From: Curtobacterium flaccumfaciens UCD-AKU | Lineage (GTDB): Bacteria; Actinomycetota; Actinomycetes; Actinomycetales; Microbacteriaceae | Direction: 5' to 3' | Assembly: GCF_000349565.1 (NCBI RefSeq) | Contig: NZ_KB714617.1 | Span: forward strand, 123,482-159,237 | Length of the DNA: 35,756 bases | Part shown: positions 1-11,075 of the stretch, one piece after another | How the letters are laid out: each line of letters begins with the position of its first letter | How positions within the stretch are numbered: position 1 is the first letter of the stretch | Notes under the pieces: generated by a model | Told to the model about the DNA's origin: nothing | Seen by the model: only the letters and a program-made list of their open reading frames with translations | Database searches by the model: none | Position numbers and translations under genes: made by a program

Positions 1-3
1 CGA

Positions 4-45
4 TTCGTGACCACTCGGCGGAACTGAGCGGGGTGTCGTGGCCAC
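4..45. repeat. Partial copy of a dispersed intergenic repeat
   Basis: These 42 bases match 16553-16594 at 38 of 42 positions by eye. Both copies begin TTCGTGACCAC, share the core GGAACTGAGCGGGGTGTCGTG, one base variant apart at the ends, and lie just downstream of a gene. The second copy is half of a larger nested palindrome, so the left half of this one probably lies before base 1. It looks like a REP-like intergenic element rather than a gene. The shared core is seen directly; the REP-like reading is inference. Confidence 0.65.
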
Positions 46-77
46 CCGACGCAGCGGGCCGGGGCGAGTCGCACCCG

Positions 78-147
78 GACCGGGCAAGGCCGGGCCAGAC
101 CGGGCAAGGCCGGCCCCCAGATCGAGACCGGGACCGGGACCGGGACA
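78..147. repeat. Short G/C-rich direct repeats downstream of gcvP
   Basis: The 16-mer GACCGGGCAAGGCCGG occurs at 78-93 and again at 98-113, a 20-base period. It is followed at about 126-147 by back-to-back GACCGG units. No gene reading crosses it convincingly. With the repeat at 4-45 and the terminator at 177-209, this accounts for the gene-free 278 bases at the left edge. Confidence 0.6.
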
Positions 148-176
148 CAGACCGGCACCTTCCGTCCGGATGTGAC

Positions 177-209
177 CGTGCCCCGCCCGGAAGAACCGGA
201 CGGGGCACG
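177..209 (-). terminator. Hairpin terminator after gcvP
   Basis: A 14-bp stem with one mismatch (left arm 177-190, right arm 196-209) closes an AAGAA loop. It starts about 70 bases after the gcvP stop on the minus strand. There is no strong U-tract, which is common for actinobacterial terminators. It probably ends the gcvTHP transcript. Confidence 0.6.
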
Positions 210-278
210 AGGCAGGGCACGAGGCGGGCGACGAATCACTCGGCGACGATCACCACAGGGTGTCGGCGCCCGACCGGA

Positions 279-3196
<2,918 letters not shown>

Positions 3197-3200
<4 letters not shown>

Positions 3201-3574
3201 GCGATGGAGGCCCGGTAGGCGTCGTGGTCCATCAGGTCCTCGGGGAACGAGGTGCCGTCGACCTTGATCTTCACGAGCCAGCCGGCACCGAAGGGGTCCT
3301 GGTTGACGGTGTCTGGGGTGTCGACGACGGCGTCGTTGACCTCGACGACCTCGCCCTCGATCGGGGCGAAGAGCTCGCCGACGCTCTTGGTCGACTCGAT
3401 CTCGCCGATCTGGTCGCCGGCGGTGGTGGCGGTGCCGACAGCGGGGAGTTCGACGTAGACGACGTCACCGAGCTGCTCGGCGGCGTGGTCGGTGATGCCG
3501 ACGGTGACGGTGTCGCCCTCGACGAGCAGCCACTCGTGGTCGGCCGTGTACTGGAGTGCGGTCTGGTCGGTCAT
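3197..3574 (-). CDS. gcvH: Glycine cleavage system H protein
   Basis: A 125-aa lipoyl carrier of the usual family length. It shuttles the aminomethyl intermediate from GcvP to GcvT and the reduced lipoyl group to dihydrolipoamide dehydrogenase. The lipoylation site is Lys63 in [10 protein letters not shown], inside the expected barrel-sandwich fold, and the N-terminal HEWL motif is present at residues 13-16. It begins 4 bases after gcvT ends and overlaps gcvP by 4 bases, so the three genes are one transcription unit. Lpd and lipoate enzymes are not in the window. Confidence 0.98.
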
Positions 3575-3578
3575 GGGG

Positions 3579-4724
<1,146 letters not shown>

Positions 4725-4751
4725 GGCGGAGTTCTCCTGGCATCGGCAGGG

Positions 4752-4770
4752 CCCGGCGACGATCGCCGGG
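4752..4770 (-). promoter_or_regulatory. Hairpin between riboswitch and gcvT (likely expression platform)
   Basis: CCCGGCGA and TCGCCGGG form an 8-bp perfect stem with a 3-base loop just after the second glycine aptamer and about 28 bases before gcvT. It has no U-tract, so it could be an anti-sequestering or sequestering element or a terminator stem. How it is coupled to ligand binding cannot be read from the sequence. Confidence 0.45.
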
Positions 4771-4775
4771 TGGAA

Positions 4776-4988
4776 CTCCCCCTCTGTCATGGGCCTGAGA
4801 GTTTCACCGCGGCCCGTGAGGTCCGGCGGCTTTCACCGTGGGCGAGACGACCGAGCGTCTGCTTTTCAGAGTGGCCTGTCCGCTGCGGTGTGGGACCTGA
4901 GAGATTGACGGGGGGATTGCTCCTTCGGTGCCGTGCGCGCGCCCGAGGGCACGATGTACCCAGAGGTACTGCACGGCGTCTCCCGCGA
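4776..4988 (-). ncRNA. Tandem glycine riboswitch
   Basis: On the minus strand two aptamers are seen in series. The first runs from GGGAGA (about 4984) through GCACCGAAGGAGCAA to TCTCTCAGG. The second starts CTCTG at about 4874, contains GGTGAAAGCC, and ends ACTCTCAGG then GACAGAGG, whose CAGAG pairs with the starting CTCTG. The A(C/T)CTCTCAGG and GACAG motifs are diagnostic of the glycine riboswitch, and the location before gcvTHP fits its known role of switching the operon on with glycine. It fills most of the 367-base gap between gcvT and the next gene. Confidence 0.93.
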
Positions 4989-5024
4989 CGGATGAACGGC
5001 CGGTGTGTTCAGTTGTCCGCGTCG

Positions 5025-5030
5025 AGCATA
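5025..5030 (-). promoter_or_regulatory. Candidate -10 box of gcvTHP
   Basis: TATGCT on the minus strand lies about 40 bases upstream of the first riboswitch aptamer, a suitable place for the operon promoter. I see no good -35 hexamer at 16-19 bases. Confidence 0.35.
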
Positions 5031-5067
5031 CCGAGGCCGCGTTTCGGGCGTGTGTCGCGAGCGAACC

Positions 5068-5085
5068 TTCGACATCTCGTAGAAT
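5068..5085 (+). promoter_or_regulatory. Candidate BlaI operator overlapping the -10 box
   Basis: Bases 5068-5084 form an interrupted palindrome TTC-N-AC-N5-GT-N-GAA. Its right arm overlaps a -10 box TAGAAT (5080-5085) that lies only 6 bases before the start codon of the BlaI-like gene, so the transcript is probably leaderless. BlaI/MecI proteins are known to repress their own promoters by binding short palindromes; that this is the operator is inference. Confidence 0.45.
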
Positions 5086-5091
5086 GCGGGG

Positions 5092-5466
5092 ATGGCCGGA
5101 CAACGATCGCGCCCCCGCGGGCAGCTGGAGCAGGCGGTGCTCGACGCGCTCCGCTCCGCCGACGCCGGGCTCACCGCACGCCAGGTCCTCGACGCGTTCC
5201 CCGAGCCCCGCCCCGCGCTGACGACCGTGCTCACCGTGCTCGACCGACTCGGCCGCAAGGGCCAGGTGGAACGGGAGCAGCACGACGACGCTCCCCTGAC
5301 CTTCCGCGCCGTGCACAGTCGCGACGAGCAGACCGCCTCACTGATGTCGAGTGCGCTGGCCGCCTCGACCGACCGCGAGGCCGCACTGCTGCAGTTCACC
5401 GGGTCGCTCGCCTCGGACGACCTCGAGGCCCTGCGCCGCGCCCTCGACGCCCGCGCCCGCTCCTGA
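5092..5466 (+). CDS. BlaI/MecI/CopY-family transcriptional repressor
   Basis: A 124-aa winged-helix repressor. Residues 10-75 show the BlaI family pattern, with helix LEQAVLDALRSADAGLTARQVLDAF, a recognition helix containing LTTVLTVLDRLGRKGQV, and a wing ending LTFRAVHSRDE. A C-terminal dimerisation helix region follows (about 85-120). In this family a membrane metallopeptidase partner usually cleaves or signals to the repressor, and the next gene encodes just such an M56-like protein 13 bases downstream. The ATG at 5092 follows TAGAAT by 6 bases, indicating a leaderless mRNA. Regulated genes beyond this pair cannot be named. Confidence 0.88.
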   Translation: MAGQRSRPRGQLEQAVLDALRSADAGLTARQVLDAFPEPRPALTTVLTVLDRLGRKGQVEREQHDDAPLTFRAVHSRDEQTASLMSSALAASTDREAALLQFTGSLASDDLEALRRALDARARS

Positions 5467-5479
5467 CCGGCCGCACACC

Positions 5480-6217
5480 GTGGTCGTCGCCGGCATCGCG
5501 CTCATCGTCCTCGCACTCGCGGTGGTGGTGTTCGCGCCCCGGGTCCTGACCCGTTCCGCCTGGACGATCGACCTGCCCCGCACCGCGCTGGTCTGCTGGT
5601 CCATCGCGGTCCTGCTCGGCGTCGTCGGCTTCGTGGCCGGCATTGCCCTTGTCGTGCTCGCCGACCGTCCGGTCACCGAGCTCTTCGGCGGGGACGGCTC
5701 CCCCACGCACGGCTTCAACGTGGGCGTCGCGGTGCTCGCGGTCGTCGCGTTCGTCGTCGCGGTCCGGGTCCGCCCCGGCCCCGAACACGAGGCCGTCCGG
5801 CAGGCGATGCGTTCCGGGGTCGCCCCGCACCGCGAGATCGACGGCACCCCCGTCGCCGTCGTCGAGGCGGACCACGCACTGGCGTGCGCCGTGCCGGGTC
5901 GGAGCGGTGGGGTCCTGGTCAGCACCGGCCTGGCAGACCGGTTGCGCACCGACGAACTGGAGGCCGTGGTCGCCCACGAACGCGCCCACCTGACCCAGCA
6001 CCACGCGGCTGCGGTCGCGGTCGCGGAATCGATCGAGCGTGCGGTCCCGTGGGTGCCCGGTGCGCGCGCCATGGCGCGGTCGACGCGCGTGCTCGTGGAG
6101 TTCGCCGCGGACGACGCGGCGGCCCGTCGCGTCGGACGCGACGCCCTGCGCCGGGCGGTGCTGGTGGCGGACGGGAGCAGCGCGCTCGGCGCGATCCGAG
6201 CCTCCAGGCTGTCGTAG
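5480..6217 (+). CDS. M56-family-like membrane zinc metallopeptidase
   Basis: A 245-aa membrane protein with hydrophobic segments at about residues 1-20, 36-61 and 80-97, followed by a peptidase domain. The zinc motif HERAH is at 166-170 (HExxH), and a downstream EFAADDAAAR segment fits the third ligand region of M48/M56 peptidases. GTG 5480 is chosen because it is the first start after the BlaI-like stop and gives a natural hydrophobic N-terminus; earlier in-frame starts would lie inside the repressor gene. It lacks the large extracellular sensor domain of BlaR1/MecR1, so it resembles the short actinobacterial BlaI-linked peptidases. It is probably co-transcribed with the repressor. Confidence 0.85.
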   Translation: MVVAGIALIVLALAVVVFAPRVLTRSAWTIDLPRTALVCWSIAVLLGVVGFVAGIALVVLADRPVTELFGGDGSPTHGFNVGVAVLAVVAFVVAVRVRPGPEHEAVRQAMRSGVAPHREIDGTPVAVVEADHALACAVPGRSGGVLVSTGLADRLRTDELEAVVAHERAHLTQHHAAAVAVAESIERAVPWVPGARAMARSTRVLVEFAADDAAARRVGRDALRRAVLVADGSSALGAIRASRLS

Positions 6218-6254
6218 CGCCCCTGTCGGAGGCGAGGAATAGGGTGTCAGCACC

Positions 6255-6737
6255 GTGAAGCCACTGACCGAAGCCGACATCCGATCGTCGTTCGTGAACG
6301 CCACAGCCGACGAACTCGCACAGCTGCCCATCCCCGGCCTGCACGAGACCCTCTGGGACGAGCGCGAGTTCCTGGGGTGGCGCGACCCACAGGCCGCCCG
6401 CCGCGGGTACATCGTGTCCTGGATCGACGAGCGCCCCGTGGGCATCGTCGTCCGGTCCGCCGGTGGGTCGCTGCGCCCCGGCATCGCCGCGATGTGCTCG
6501 TTCTGCCACTCCCCGCAGCCCGCGACCCAGGTCCGGCTGTTCTCCGCCGCACGTGCTGGCGAGTCCGGCCGCAACGGCAACACCATCGGCACGTACATCT
6601 GCGAAGACCTCGGCTGCCCGATGCTCATCCGCACCGCACCGCCGCACCTGAACCCGCCGGCGACCATCGCGATGCGGGGTGCGTCCCTGCTCCAGCGCGT
6701 GCAGAACTTCACCGCGGACATCATGAAGACGGCGTGA
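6255..6737 (+). CDS. FBP domain-containing protein (EF-G-binding treble-clef zinc finger)
   Basis: A 160-aa protein starting at GTG 6255. The C-terminal half has paired cysteines C81-x2-C84 (MCSFCH) and C116-x4-C121 (YICEDLGC), the zinc-binding treble clef of the FBP family. Members of this family bind elongation factor G, and FusB-type relatives release it from stalled ribosomes and give fusidic acid tolerance. The N-terminal helical segment is present, and the protein ends in a helix LLQRVQNFTADIMKTA. Actinobacterial members have not been shown to give drug resistance, so the exact role is open. A -10-like TAGGGT lies 9 bases before the start. It overlaps the next small gene by 4 bases (GTGA). 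Confidence 0.85.
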   Translation: MKPLTEADIRSSFVNATADELAQLPIPGLHETLWDEREFLGWRDPQAARRGYIVSWIDERPVGIVVRSAGGSLRPGIAAMCSFCHSPQPATQVRLFSAARAGESGRNGNTIGTYICEDLGCPMLIRTAPPHLNPPATIAMRGASLLQRVQNFTADIMKTA

Positions 6738-6988
6738 GCCGGTTCGGCACCGCCCGCTGGGCCGTGGTCGAGGAACTCGGCGACGGACGGTGGCGACTCA
6801 CCCTGCGGGACGAAGCCGACGATGAACTCGGCGCGTTCGGCCTGGGGGTCGAGGGCCCGTGGGACCCCGATGTCGAACCGCACGTCGGGTTCGTGCTCGT
6901 GCAGCTCGGCCTGACGCTGCGCGGGGCCCGGCCGTGGCGCATCGACGAGCTCGGTGATCACCGGGCGCCCGTCCTGTCGCTCGGCTGA
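6734..6988 (+). CDS. Small uncharacterised protein coupled to the FBP gene
   Basis: An 84-aa acidic protein of unknown function. The GTG start at 6734 overlaps the stop of the FBP gene (GTGA), a classic sign of translational coupling. The sequence is rich in Trp/Gly/Leu with alternating hydrophobic residues (WAVVEELGDGRWRLTL, HVGFVLVQLGLTL), so a small beta-rich fold is likely. There is no signal peptide, membrane segment or recognised motif. High third-position GC supports real coding. Function not assigned. Confidence 0.65.
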   Translation: MSRFGTARWAVVEELGDGRWRLTLRDEADDELGAFGLGVEGPWDPDVEPHVGFVLVQLGLTLRGARPWRIDELGDHRAPVLSLG

Positions 6989-7034
6989 ACGAGGACGCCC
7001 GACCGGCTCACGTCCGTGCACCGAGGCCGCTCGG

Positions 7035-7919
7035 TCAGTCCGCGGCGACGAAGTTGCGCAGGATCTCGCGGTCGTCGTCGGCACGCATCGCCCACGCGAG
7101 CTCGCTGCGGTGGTCGCTGCCCTCGAGCGGCAGGAGCGTCACCGTGTCGGGTGCGGCGAGCGCGGCGCTCTCCGGCACCACCGTCACGCCGAGGCCCACC
7201 CCGACCAGGTGCAGCACGGTCGCCCAGGTGGTGGCCTCCTGCACGACGACGGGTCGGCGCCCACCGGCGGTGACCGGTGCCAGGTTGCGCTCGGTCGCCA
7301 GCGCTCCGGCGACCGCCGGGAAGAACACGAACGGTTCGTCGACCAGCTCGGTGCCGCGGATGCGCTCGCGGCCTGCCAGTCGGTGCCCGCGGGGCACGGC
7401 GGCGACGAAGGCCTCGGACCGGAACGGCAGCAGGCGCACGGCGGGGTCCGGGTCGGCATCGCGGACGACGGCGAGGTCGAGCTCGCCGCGGACGATCCGC
7501 GCCAGCAGCGTCGACGAGTACCCCTCGGTCAGCTCCACCCGGACCAGGGGATAGCGCTCCCGGAACGACTGCACCCGTTCGATCGGCCCGAGGGGCAGCG
7601 CGGAGACCACGAACCCGACGTCGAGCCGACCGACCTCGCCCCGACCGACCCGGACCGTCTCGTCGAGGTCGCGCCGCACCTGCCCGAGCAACGACCGCGC
7701 ACGGCCCTGCAGCGCCCGGCCGGCGGCGGTCAGGGCGACGCTGCGGCTGGTCCGGACGAACAGGTCGACCCCGAGCGCGCGCTCGGTCCGCCGGATCTGC
7801 TGGGACAGTGCGGGCTGGGCCATCCGCAGCTGTCCGGCTGCTCGGCCGAAGTGCAGTTCGTCGGCGACGGCCAGGAAGGCCCGCAGGTGACGGAGGTCGA
7901 CGTCCGGTTCTCGATCCAT
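7035..7919 (-). CDS. LysR-family transcriptional regulator
   Basis: About 294 aa. The N-terminal winged helix-turn-helix (about residues 8-65) carries the LysR pattern LRHLRAFLAVADELHFGRAA, then QPALSQQIRRTERALG and LFVRTSR. The C-terminal part is a periplasmic-binding-protein-like effector domain (about 90-290). ATG 7919 is used; an in-frame GTG two codons upstream at 7925 is possible. It is divergent from the GNAT gene, with about 68 bases between starts, so it may control that gene and itself. The effector cannot be inferred. Confidence 0.93.
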   Translation of the reverse strand: MDREPDVDLRHLRAFLAVADELHFGRAAGQLRMAQPALSQQIRRTERALGVDLFVRTSRSVALTAAGRALQGRARSLLGQVRRDLDETVRVGRGEVGRLDVGFVVSALPLGPIERVQSFRERYPLVRVELTEGYSSTLLARIVRGELDLAVVRDADPDPAVRLLPFRSEAFVAAVPRGHRLAGRERIRGTELVDEPFVFFPAVAGALATERNLAPVTAGGRRPVVVQEATTWATVLHLVGVGLGVTVVPESAALAAPDTVTLLPLEGSDHRSELAWAMRADDDREILRNFVAAD

Positions 7920-7932
7920 GCACACAGGCTAT

Positions 7933-7954
7933 CAATCAGCGCGAACGAGTATTG
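7933..7954. promoter_or_regulatory. Possible operator in the LysR-GNAT intergenic region
   Basis: CAAT at 7933-7936 and ATTG at 7951-7954 form a short dyad with a 14-base spacer in the divergent promoter region. LysR-type sites are usually loose T-N11-A dyads, so this is only a weak candidate. Confidence 0.2.
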
Positions 7955-7987
7955 GACGTGACTGCATCGCCGCTCGAGGATGGATGT

Positions 7988-8476
7988 ATGCCCGAAGCGA
8001 CCTCCACCGTCACCATCGCCGACCTCGCCACCCCCGCCGACGCCGAGGCGTTCCGCACGCTCAACGAGGCCTGGATCACCCGGTACTTCACCCTCGAGGA
8101 CGAGGACCGGGTGTTCCTCTCCGACCCCGTCGGCCGCGTCGTCGAGCAGGGCGGTGCCGTCCTGGTCGCTCGTCTCGACGACCAGGTCGTCGGGTGCATC
8201 GGGGTCGTGCCCACCACCCCCGGCGTGTTCGAACTCGTGAAGATGGCCGTCTCCCCCGACCACCAGGGGCACGGCATCGGGCGGAAGCTCATCACCGCGG
8301 CACTCGACCGGGCCCGCGAGCTCGGAGCGCACCGCATCGACCTGGAGAGCAACGCGCAGCTCACCAGCGCCGTGCACCTGTACGAGGCGTTCGGCTTCCG
8401 GCACCTGCGCGAGGATGAGATCGCCCCGAGCCCGTACGTGCGGGCCGACGTGCACATGACGCTCGACCTGCACTGA
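7988..8476 (+). CDS. GNAT-family N-acetyltransferase
   Basis: A 162-aa acetyltransferase. The acetyl-CoA pyrophosphate-binding motif HQGHGIGRKL (Q/R-x-x-G-x-G) follows the beta strand VFELVKMAVSP, and the C-terminal YEAFGFRHL segment is typical of GNAT proteins. It begins at ATG 7988 after GAGGAT. Substrate unknown. It is divergent from a LysR regulator, which may respond to the same metabolite. Confidence 0.92.
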   Translation: MPEATSTVTIADLATPADAEAFRTLNEAWITRYFTLEDEDRVFLSDPVGRVVEQGGAVLVARLDDQVVGCIGVVPTTPGVFELVKMAVSPDHQGHGIGRKLITAALDRARELGAHRIDLESNAQLTSAVHLYEAFGFRHLREDEIAPSPYVRADVHMTLDLH

Positions 8477-8532
8477 CGTTGCACCAACACCGACCTGCAC
8501 GGACGGCGGCCTGGTCCCGGTACGCTCACGGC

Positions 8533-8718
8533 ATGGCGACGTACGAGGTGCAGGCGGTCCGCGAGGCTGGCGCGTGGCAGGTGTTCATCGACGGCTTCAT
8601 GGTGACCGAGGTCTCCCGGTGGCCGTCCGTCGGGTTCGTCGCCCGCGAGCTCCTCGCGATGGACCGCGACGACGACCTGCGCATCCGCGTCGTCGGCCGC
8701 AACCAGTACGTGGCCTGA
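8533..8718 (+). CDS. Small conserved-looking hypothetical protein
   Basis: A 61-aa protein (MATYEVQAVREAGAWQVFIDG and onwards). A -10 box TACGCT at 8521-8526 lies 6 bases before the ATG, so the gene is probably leaderless. The sequence reads as beta-beta-alpha-beta: a strand pair with GAWQVFIDG, a helix VGFVARELLAMD, then a strand LRIRVVG. This resembles small HicB-like antitoxin folds, but no HicA toxin is adjacent and I do not assign it to that family. Third-position GC supports coding. Confidence 0.65.
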   Translation: MATYEVQAVREAGAWQVFIDGFMVTEVSRWPSVGFVARELLAMDRDDDLRIRVVGRNQYVA

Positions 8719-8730
8719 CCCCGGCGGGCT

Positions 8731-8787
8731 CGAGTGAGCAGAAGACATCGAGTGCGTGGCGCCGACCCGACGTCTCGTGTTCACTCG
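8731..8787. terminator. Imperfect inverted repeat between convergent genes
   Basis: CGAGTGAGCAGAAGAC (8731-8746) is matched by the inverted GTCTCGTGTTCACTCG (8772-8787) at 13 of 16 positions. It sits in the 104-base gap between two convergent genes and could act as a bidirectional terminator or be a dispersed repeat. Confidence 0.4.
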
Positions 8788-8822
8788 GTGCTGTGTAGCC
8801 GGCAACGACGCCGTTCCACCGC

Positions 8823-10010
8823 TCACGCGACGTGCCAGACCAGCCCCTCCTGTGCGCTCGACGGGTACGCCGACGCGATCCGGAACACGGCCTCGCGCAG
8901 GGTCGCCGGAGAACAGGCCAGGTTGAGCCGGACGAACCCCCGCCCTTCGGACCCGAACCCCAGCCCGGAGTTCAGCGCGACGTACGCGTTCTCGCGCAGC
9001 GGCACCGCGGGGTCGTCGCCGAGGCCGATCCCGCGGAAGTCGAGCCACGCCAGGTACCCGGCGCGCGGCCTCGTGTAGACCACGCCGGGCAGGTGTTCGG
9101 CGAGGAGCTTGGCGAGCAGTCGGTCGTTCGCCACGATGCGCGCCACGACGTCGTCGAGCCAGTCCGTCGCCAGGGTGAACGCCGCCAGGTTCGCGTGCAG
9201 CCCGAGGATGCTTGTACGGCAGGCGACCTCCTCCCACAGGGTGTCGAGGAGCGCGGCGGTCCGGGGATCGCCGGCGACGATGACCGAACACTTCACGCCG
9301 GCGAGGTTCCAGCCCTTGCTCGCCGAGGTCACGCACACGCTCCGGGCTCCGACGGGCTCGGCGACGGCGGCGAACGGGGTGAACTGCACGCCGGGGTGGG
9401 TCAGGGGTGCGTGGATCTCGTCGCTGATGACGAGGACGTCGTACTTCGCGGCCAGGTCGGCGATCGCGACGAGGTCGGCCCGGTCGTGCACGAGCCCGAC
9501 GGGGTTGTGCGGGTTGCAGAGCAGGAACACGCCGACCCCGTCGGCGAACGTCCGCTCGAGGCCCTCGAGGTCGAGCCGGTACTGCCCCCACTGCTCGAGC
9601 AGCGGGACCTCCTCGACCTGACATCGAGCTTCTTCGACGAGCTCGAAGAACGGCGGGTACACCGGCGGGGTGATCGCGACGCGGCCGCCGTCGGGCAGCG
9701 CGAGCCGGAGCGACTCGACGATCCCGACACTGACGTCGGTGGCCAGGTGGATCCGCGACGGGTCGATCTGCCAGCCCCAGCGGTCCAGCGCGAACTGCGC
9801 AAAGGCCGGTGCGAGCGGCCCGGGGCCGTCGAGGTACCCGAGGTCGGACTGCGAGACCCGTTCGATCAGGGCCTGGCGGATCGCCGGCGCGACGTCGTGG
9901 TCCATCTCGGCGACGAACAGGGGCAGCACGTCGGGCGCGTACCGCGTCCACTTGATGCTCGTCCGGACCCCGCGGAGCGTGCCGACCGGGTCCTGCTCGT
10001 CGCTCGCCAT
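8823..10010 (-). CDS. MalY/PatB-type PLP-dependent aminotransferase / C-S lyase
   Basis: A 395-aa fold-type I PLP enzyme. The Schiff-base lysine is in TSASKGWNLAGVK; other family motifs are NPHNPVGLV, ISDEIHAPL and the C-terminal RLNLACSPATL with the substrate-binding arginine. The MalY/PatB branch is suggested by the N-terminal LPLFVAEMDHDVAPAI and by SDEIHAPL. Such enzymes cleave cystathionine or related C-S bonds or act as aminotransferases; the substrate cannot be fixed here. ATG 10010 is preferred because upstream residues are low-complexity and not homologous-looking. It is divergent from the isocitrate lyase-family gene. Confidence 0.9.
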   Translation of the reverse strand: MASDEQDPVGTLRGVRTSIKWTRYAPDVLPLFVAEMDHDVAPAIRQALIERVSQSDLGYLDGPGPLAPAFAQFALDRWGWQIDPSRIHLATDVSVGIVESLRLALPDGGRVAITPPVYPPFFELVEEARCQVEEVPLLEQWGQYRLDLEGLERTFADGVGVFLLCNPHNPVGLVHDRADLVAIADLAAKYDVLVISDEIHAPLTHPGVQFTPFAAVAEPVGARSVCVTSASKGWNLAGVKCSVIVAGDPRTAALLDTLWEEVACRTSILGLHANLAAFTLATDWLDDVVARIVANDRLLAKLLAEHLPGVVYTRPRAGYLAWLDFRGIGLGDDPAVPLRENAYVALNSGLGFGSEGRGFVRLNLACSPATLREAVFRIASAYPSSAQEGLVWHVA

Positions 10011-10122
10011 GCGTCCCAGCATGCCCCTGCCCGGAGGCCCGGCGCGACTCCCGACGTCATCCCACGTCGTCTTCGGACAGGCACACGGCCGGGGGCCGCC
10101 CCGTCGGCCTACGCTCGGCGAC

Positions 10123-10899
10123 ATGAGCACGAGTACCGCCGACAAGGCCGTCACCCTCAAGCAGCTGCACGAAGCCCCCGAGATCCTGCGCGTCGTGAAC
10201 GTGTGGGACGCGATCACCGCGAAGGTCGTCAGCGACCTGCCCGGCACGAAGGCGATCGCGACCGCCGGTCACTCGATCGCCGCGTCGTACGGGTACGAGG
10301 ACGGCGGCATGCCCCTCGACCTCGCCCTGTCGGGTGCCGCGATCGTGGCCGCCGCGACGGACCTGCCGGTCACCGCGGACCTGGACGACGGGTACCAGGA
10401 CCCCGCCGAGACGATCCGCCGCGCCATCGGCTCGGGCATCGTGGGCGCCAACGTCGAGGACCGGCTGCGTCCCTTCGACGAGGCGGTCGCCCGCGTCGCC
10501 GCGATCACCGCAGCGGCGCAGGCCGAGGGTGTCGACTTCCAGCTGAACGCCCGCACCGACGCGATCGCCCGCGGCGGCGAGCGCCCGATCGACGAGAGCA
10601 TCGAGGACGCGATCGCCCGCGGCAAGGCGTTCCTGGACAACGGCGCCGCCCTGGTCTTCGTGCCCGGGGCCATCGATCGTTCCGTGGTCGAGCGGCTCGT
10701 CGCCGGTCTCGGTCGCGGCAAGCTCTCGGTCATCGGCCTGCCCGGCGCCCTGCCCGCCGCCGAGTACGAGGCGCTCGGCGTCGCCCGCATCTCCTACGGC
10801 CCGCTCACGCAGCGGGTCGCGCTGCGCGCGCTCCGCGACCTGGCGACCGACCTGTACGCCGACGGCGTCGTGCCGGAGGACACCCCGACCCTGAACTGA
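10123..10899 (+). CDS. Isocitrate lyase / PEP mutase-superfamily protein
   Basis: A 258-aa TIM-barrel enzyme. Metal-binding motifs of the ICL/PEPM superfamily are visible: ADLDDGYQDP (Asp86, Asp88) and NVEDR (Glu112, Asp113), followed by NARTDA. It lacks the KKCGH-type loop of true isocitrate lyase, so it probably acts on another 2-substituted acid, as oxaloacetate decarboxylase, carboxyphosphonoenolpyruvate mutase or 2-methylisocitrate lyase relatives do. A -10 box TACGCT (10110-10115) lies 7 bases before the ATG, indicating a leaderless mRNA. A strong terminator follows. Confidence 0.88.
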   Translation: MSTSTADKAVTLKQLHEAPEILRVVNVWDAITAKVVSDLPGTKAIATAGHSIAASYGYEDGGMPLDLALSGAAIVAAATDLPVTADLDDGYQDPAETIRRAIGSGIVGANVEDRLRPFDEAVARVAAITAAAQAEGVDFQLNARTDAIARGGERPIDESIEDAIARGKAFLDNGAALVFVPGAIDRSVVERLVAGLGRGKLSVIGLPGALPAAEYEALGVARISYGPLTQRVALRALRDLATDLYADGVVPEDTPTLN

Positions 10900-10906
10900 C
10901 GGAGCA

Positions 10907-10954
10907 GACGGACGGGAGGCCCGTGGCAGTGTCGCCACGGGCCTCCCGTCCGTC
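10907..10954 (+). terminator. Strong hairpin terminator
   Basis: A 21-bp perfect stem (10907-10927 with 10934-10954) closes a 6-base loop, starting 8 bases after the stop of the isocitrate lyase-family gene. No U-run follows, as is usual in this GC-rich genome. Confidence 0.85.
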
Positions 10955-11075
10955 CCGTGGTCGCGTCACCCCGCCCGCACCCATGCGCACGTCGTTGCGA
11001 TCCGGGGCACGTGTGCCGACCCAGGGCATGCGAACCCGGGCTGGCGGGGCATGCTCCTGCCGCTACTGTCGTGCC

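Noticed and set aside
4725..4790. Longer gcvT starting at 4790
   Set aside because: The start would fall in the riboswitch's second aptamer and has no ribosome-binding site; ATG 4724 has AGGAGA.
8479..8532. Longer start for the 61-aa protein
   Set aside because: The -10 box TACGCT lies within this stretch, so transcription would begin after it.
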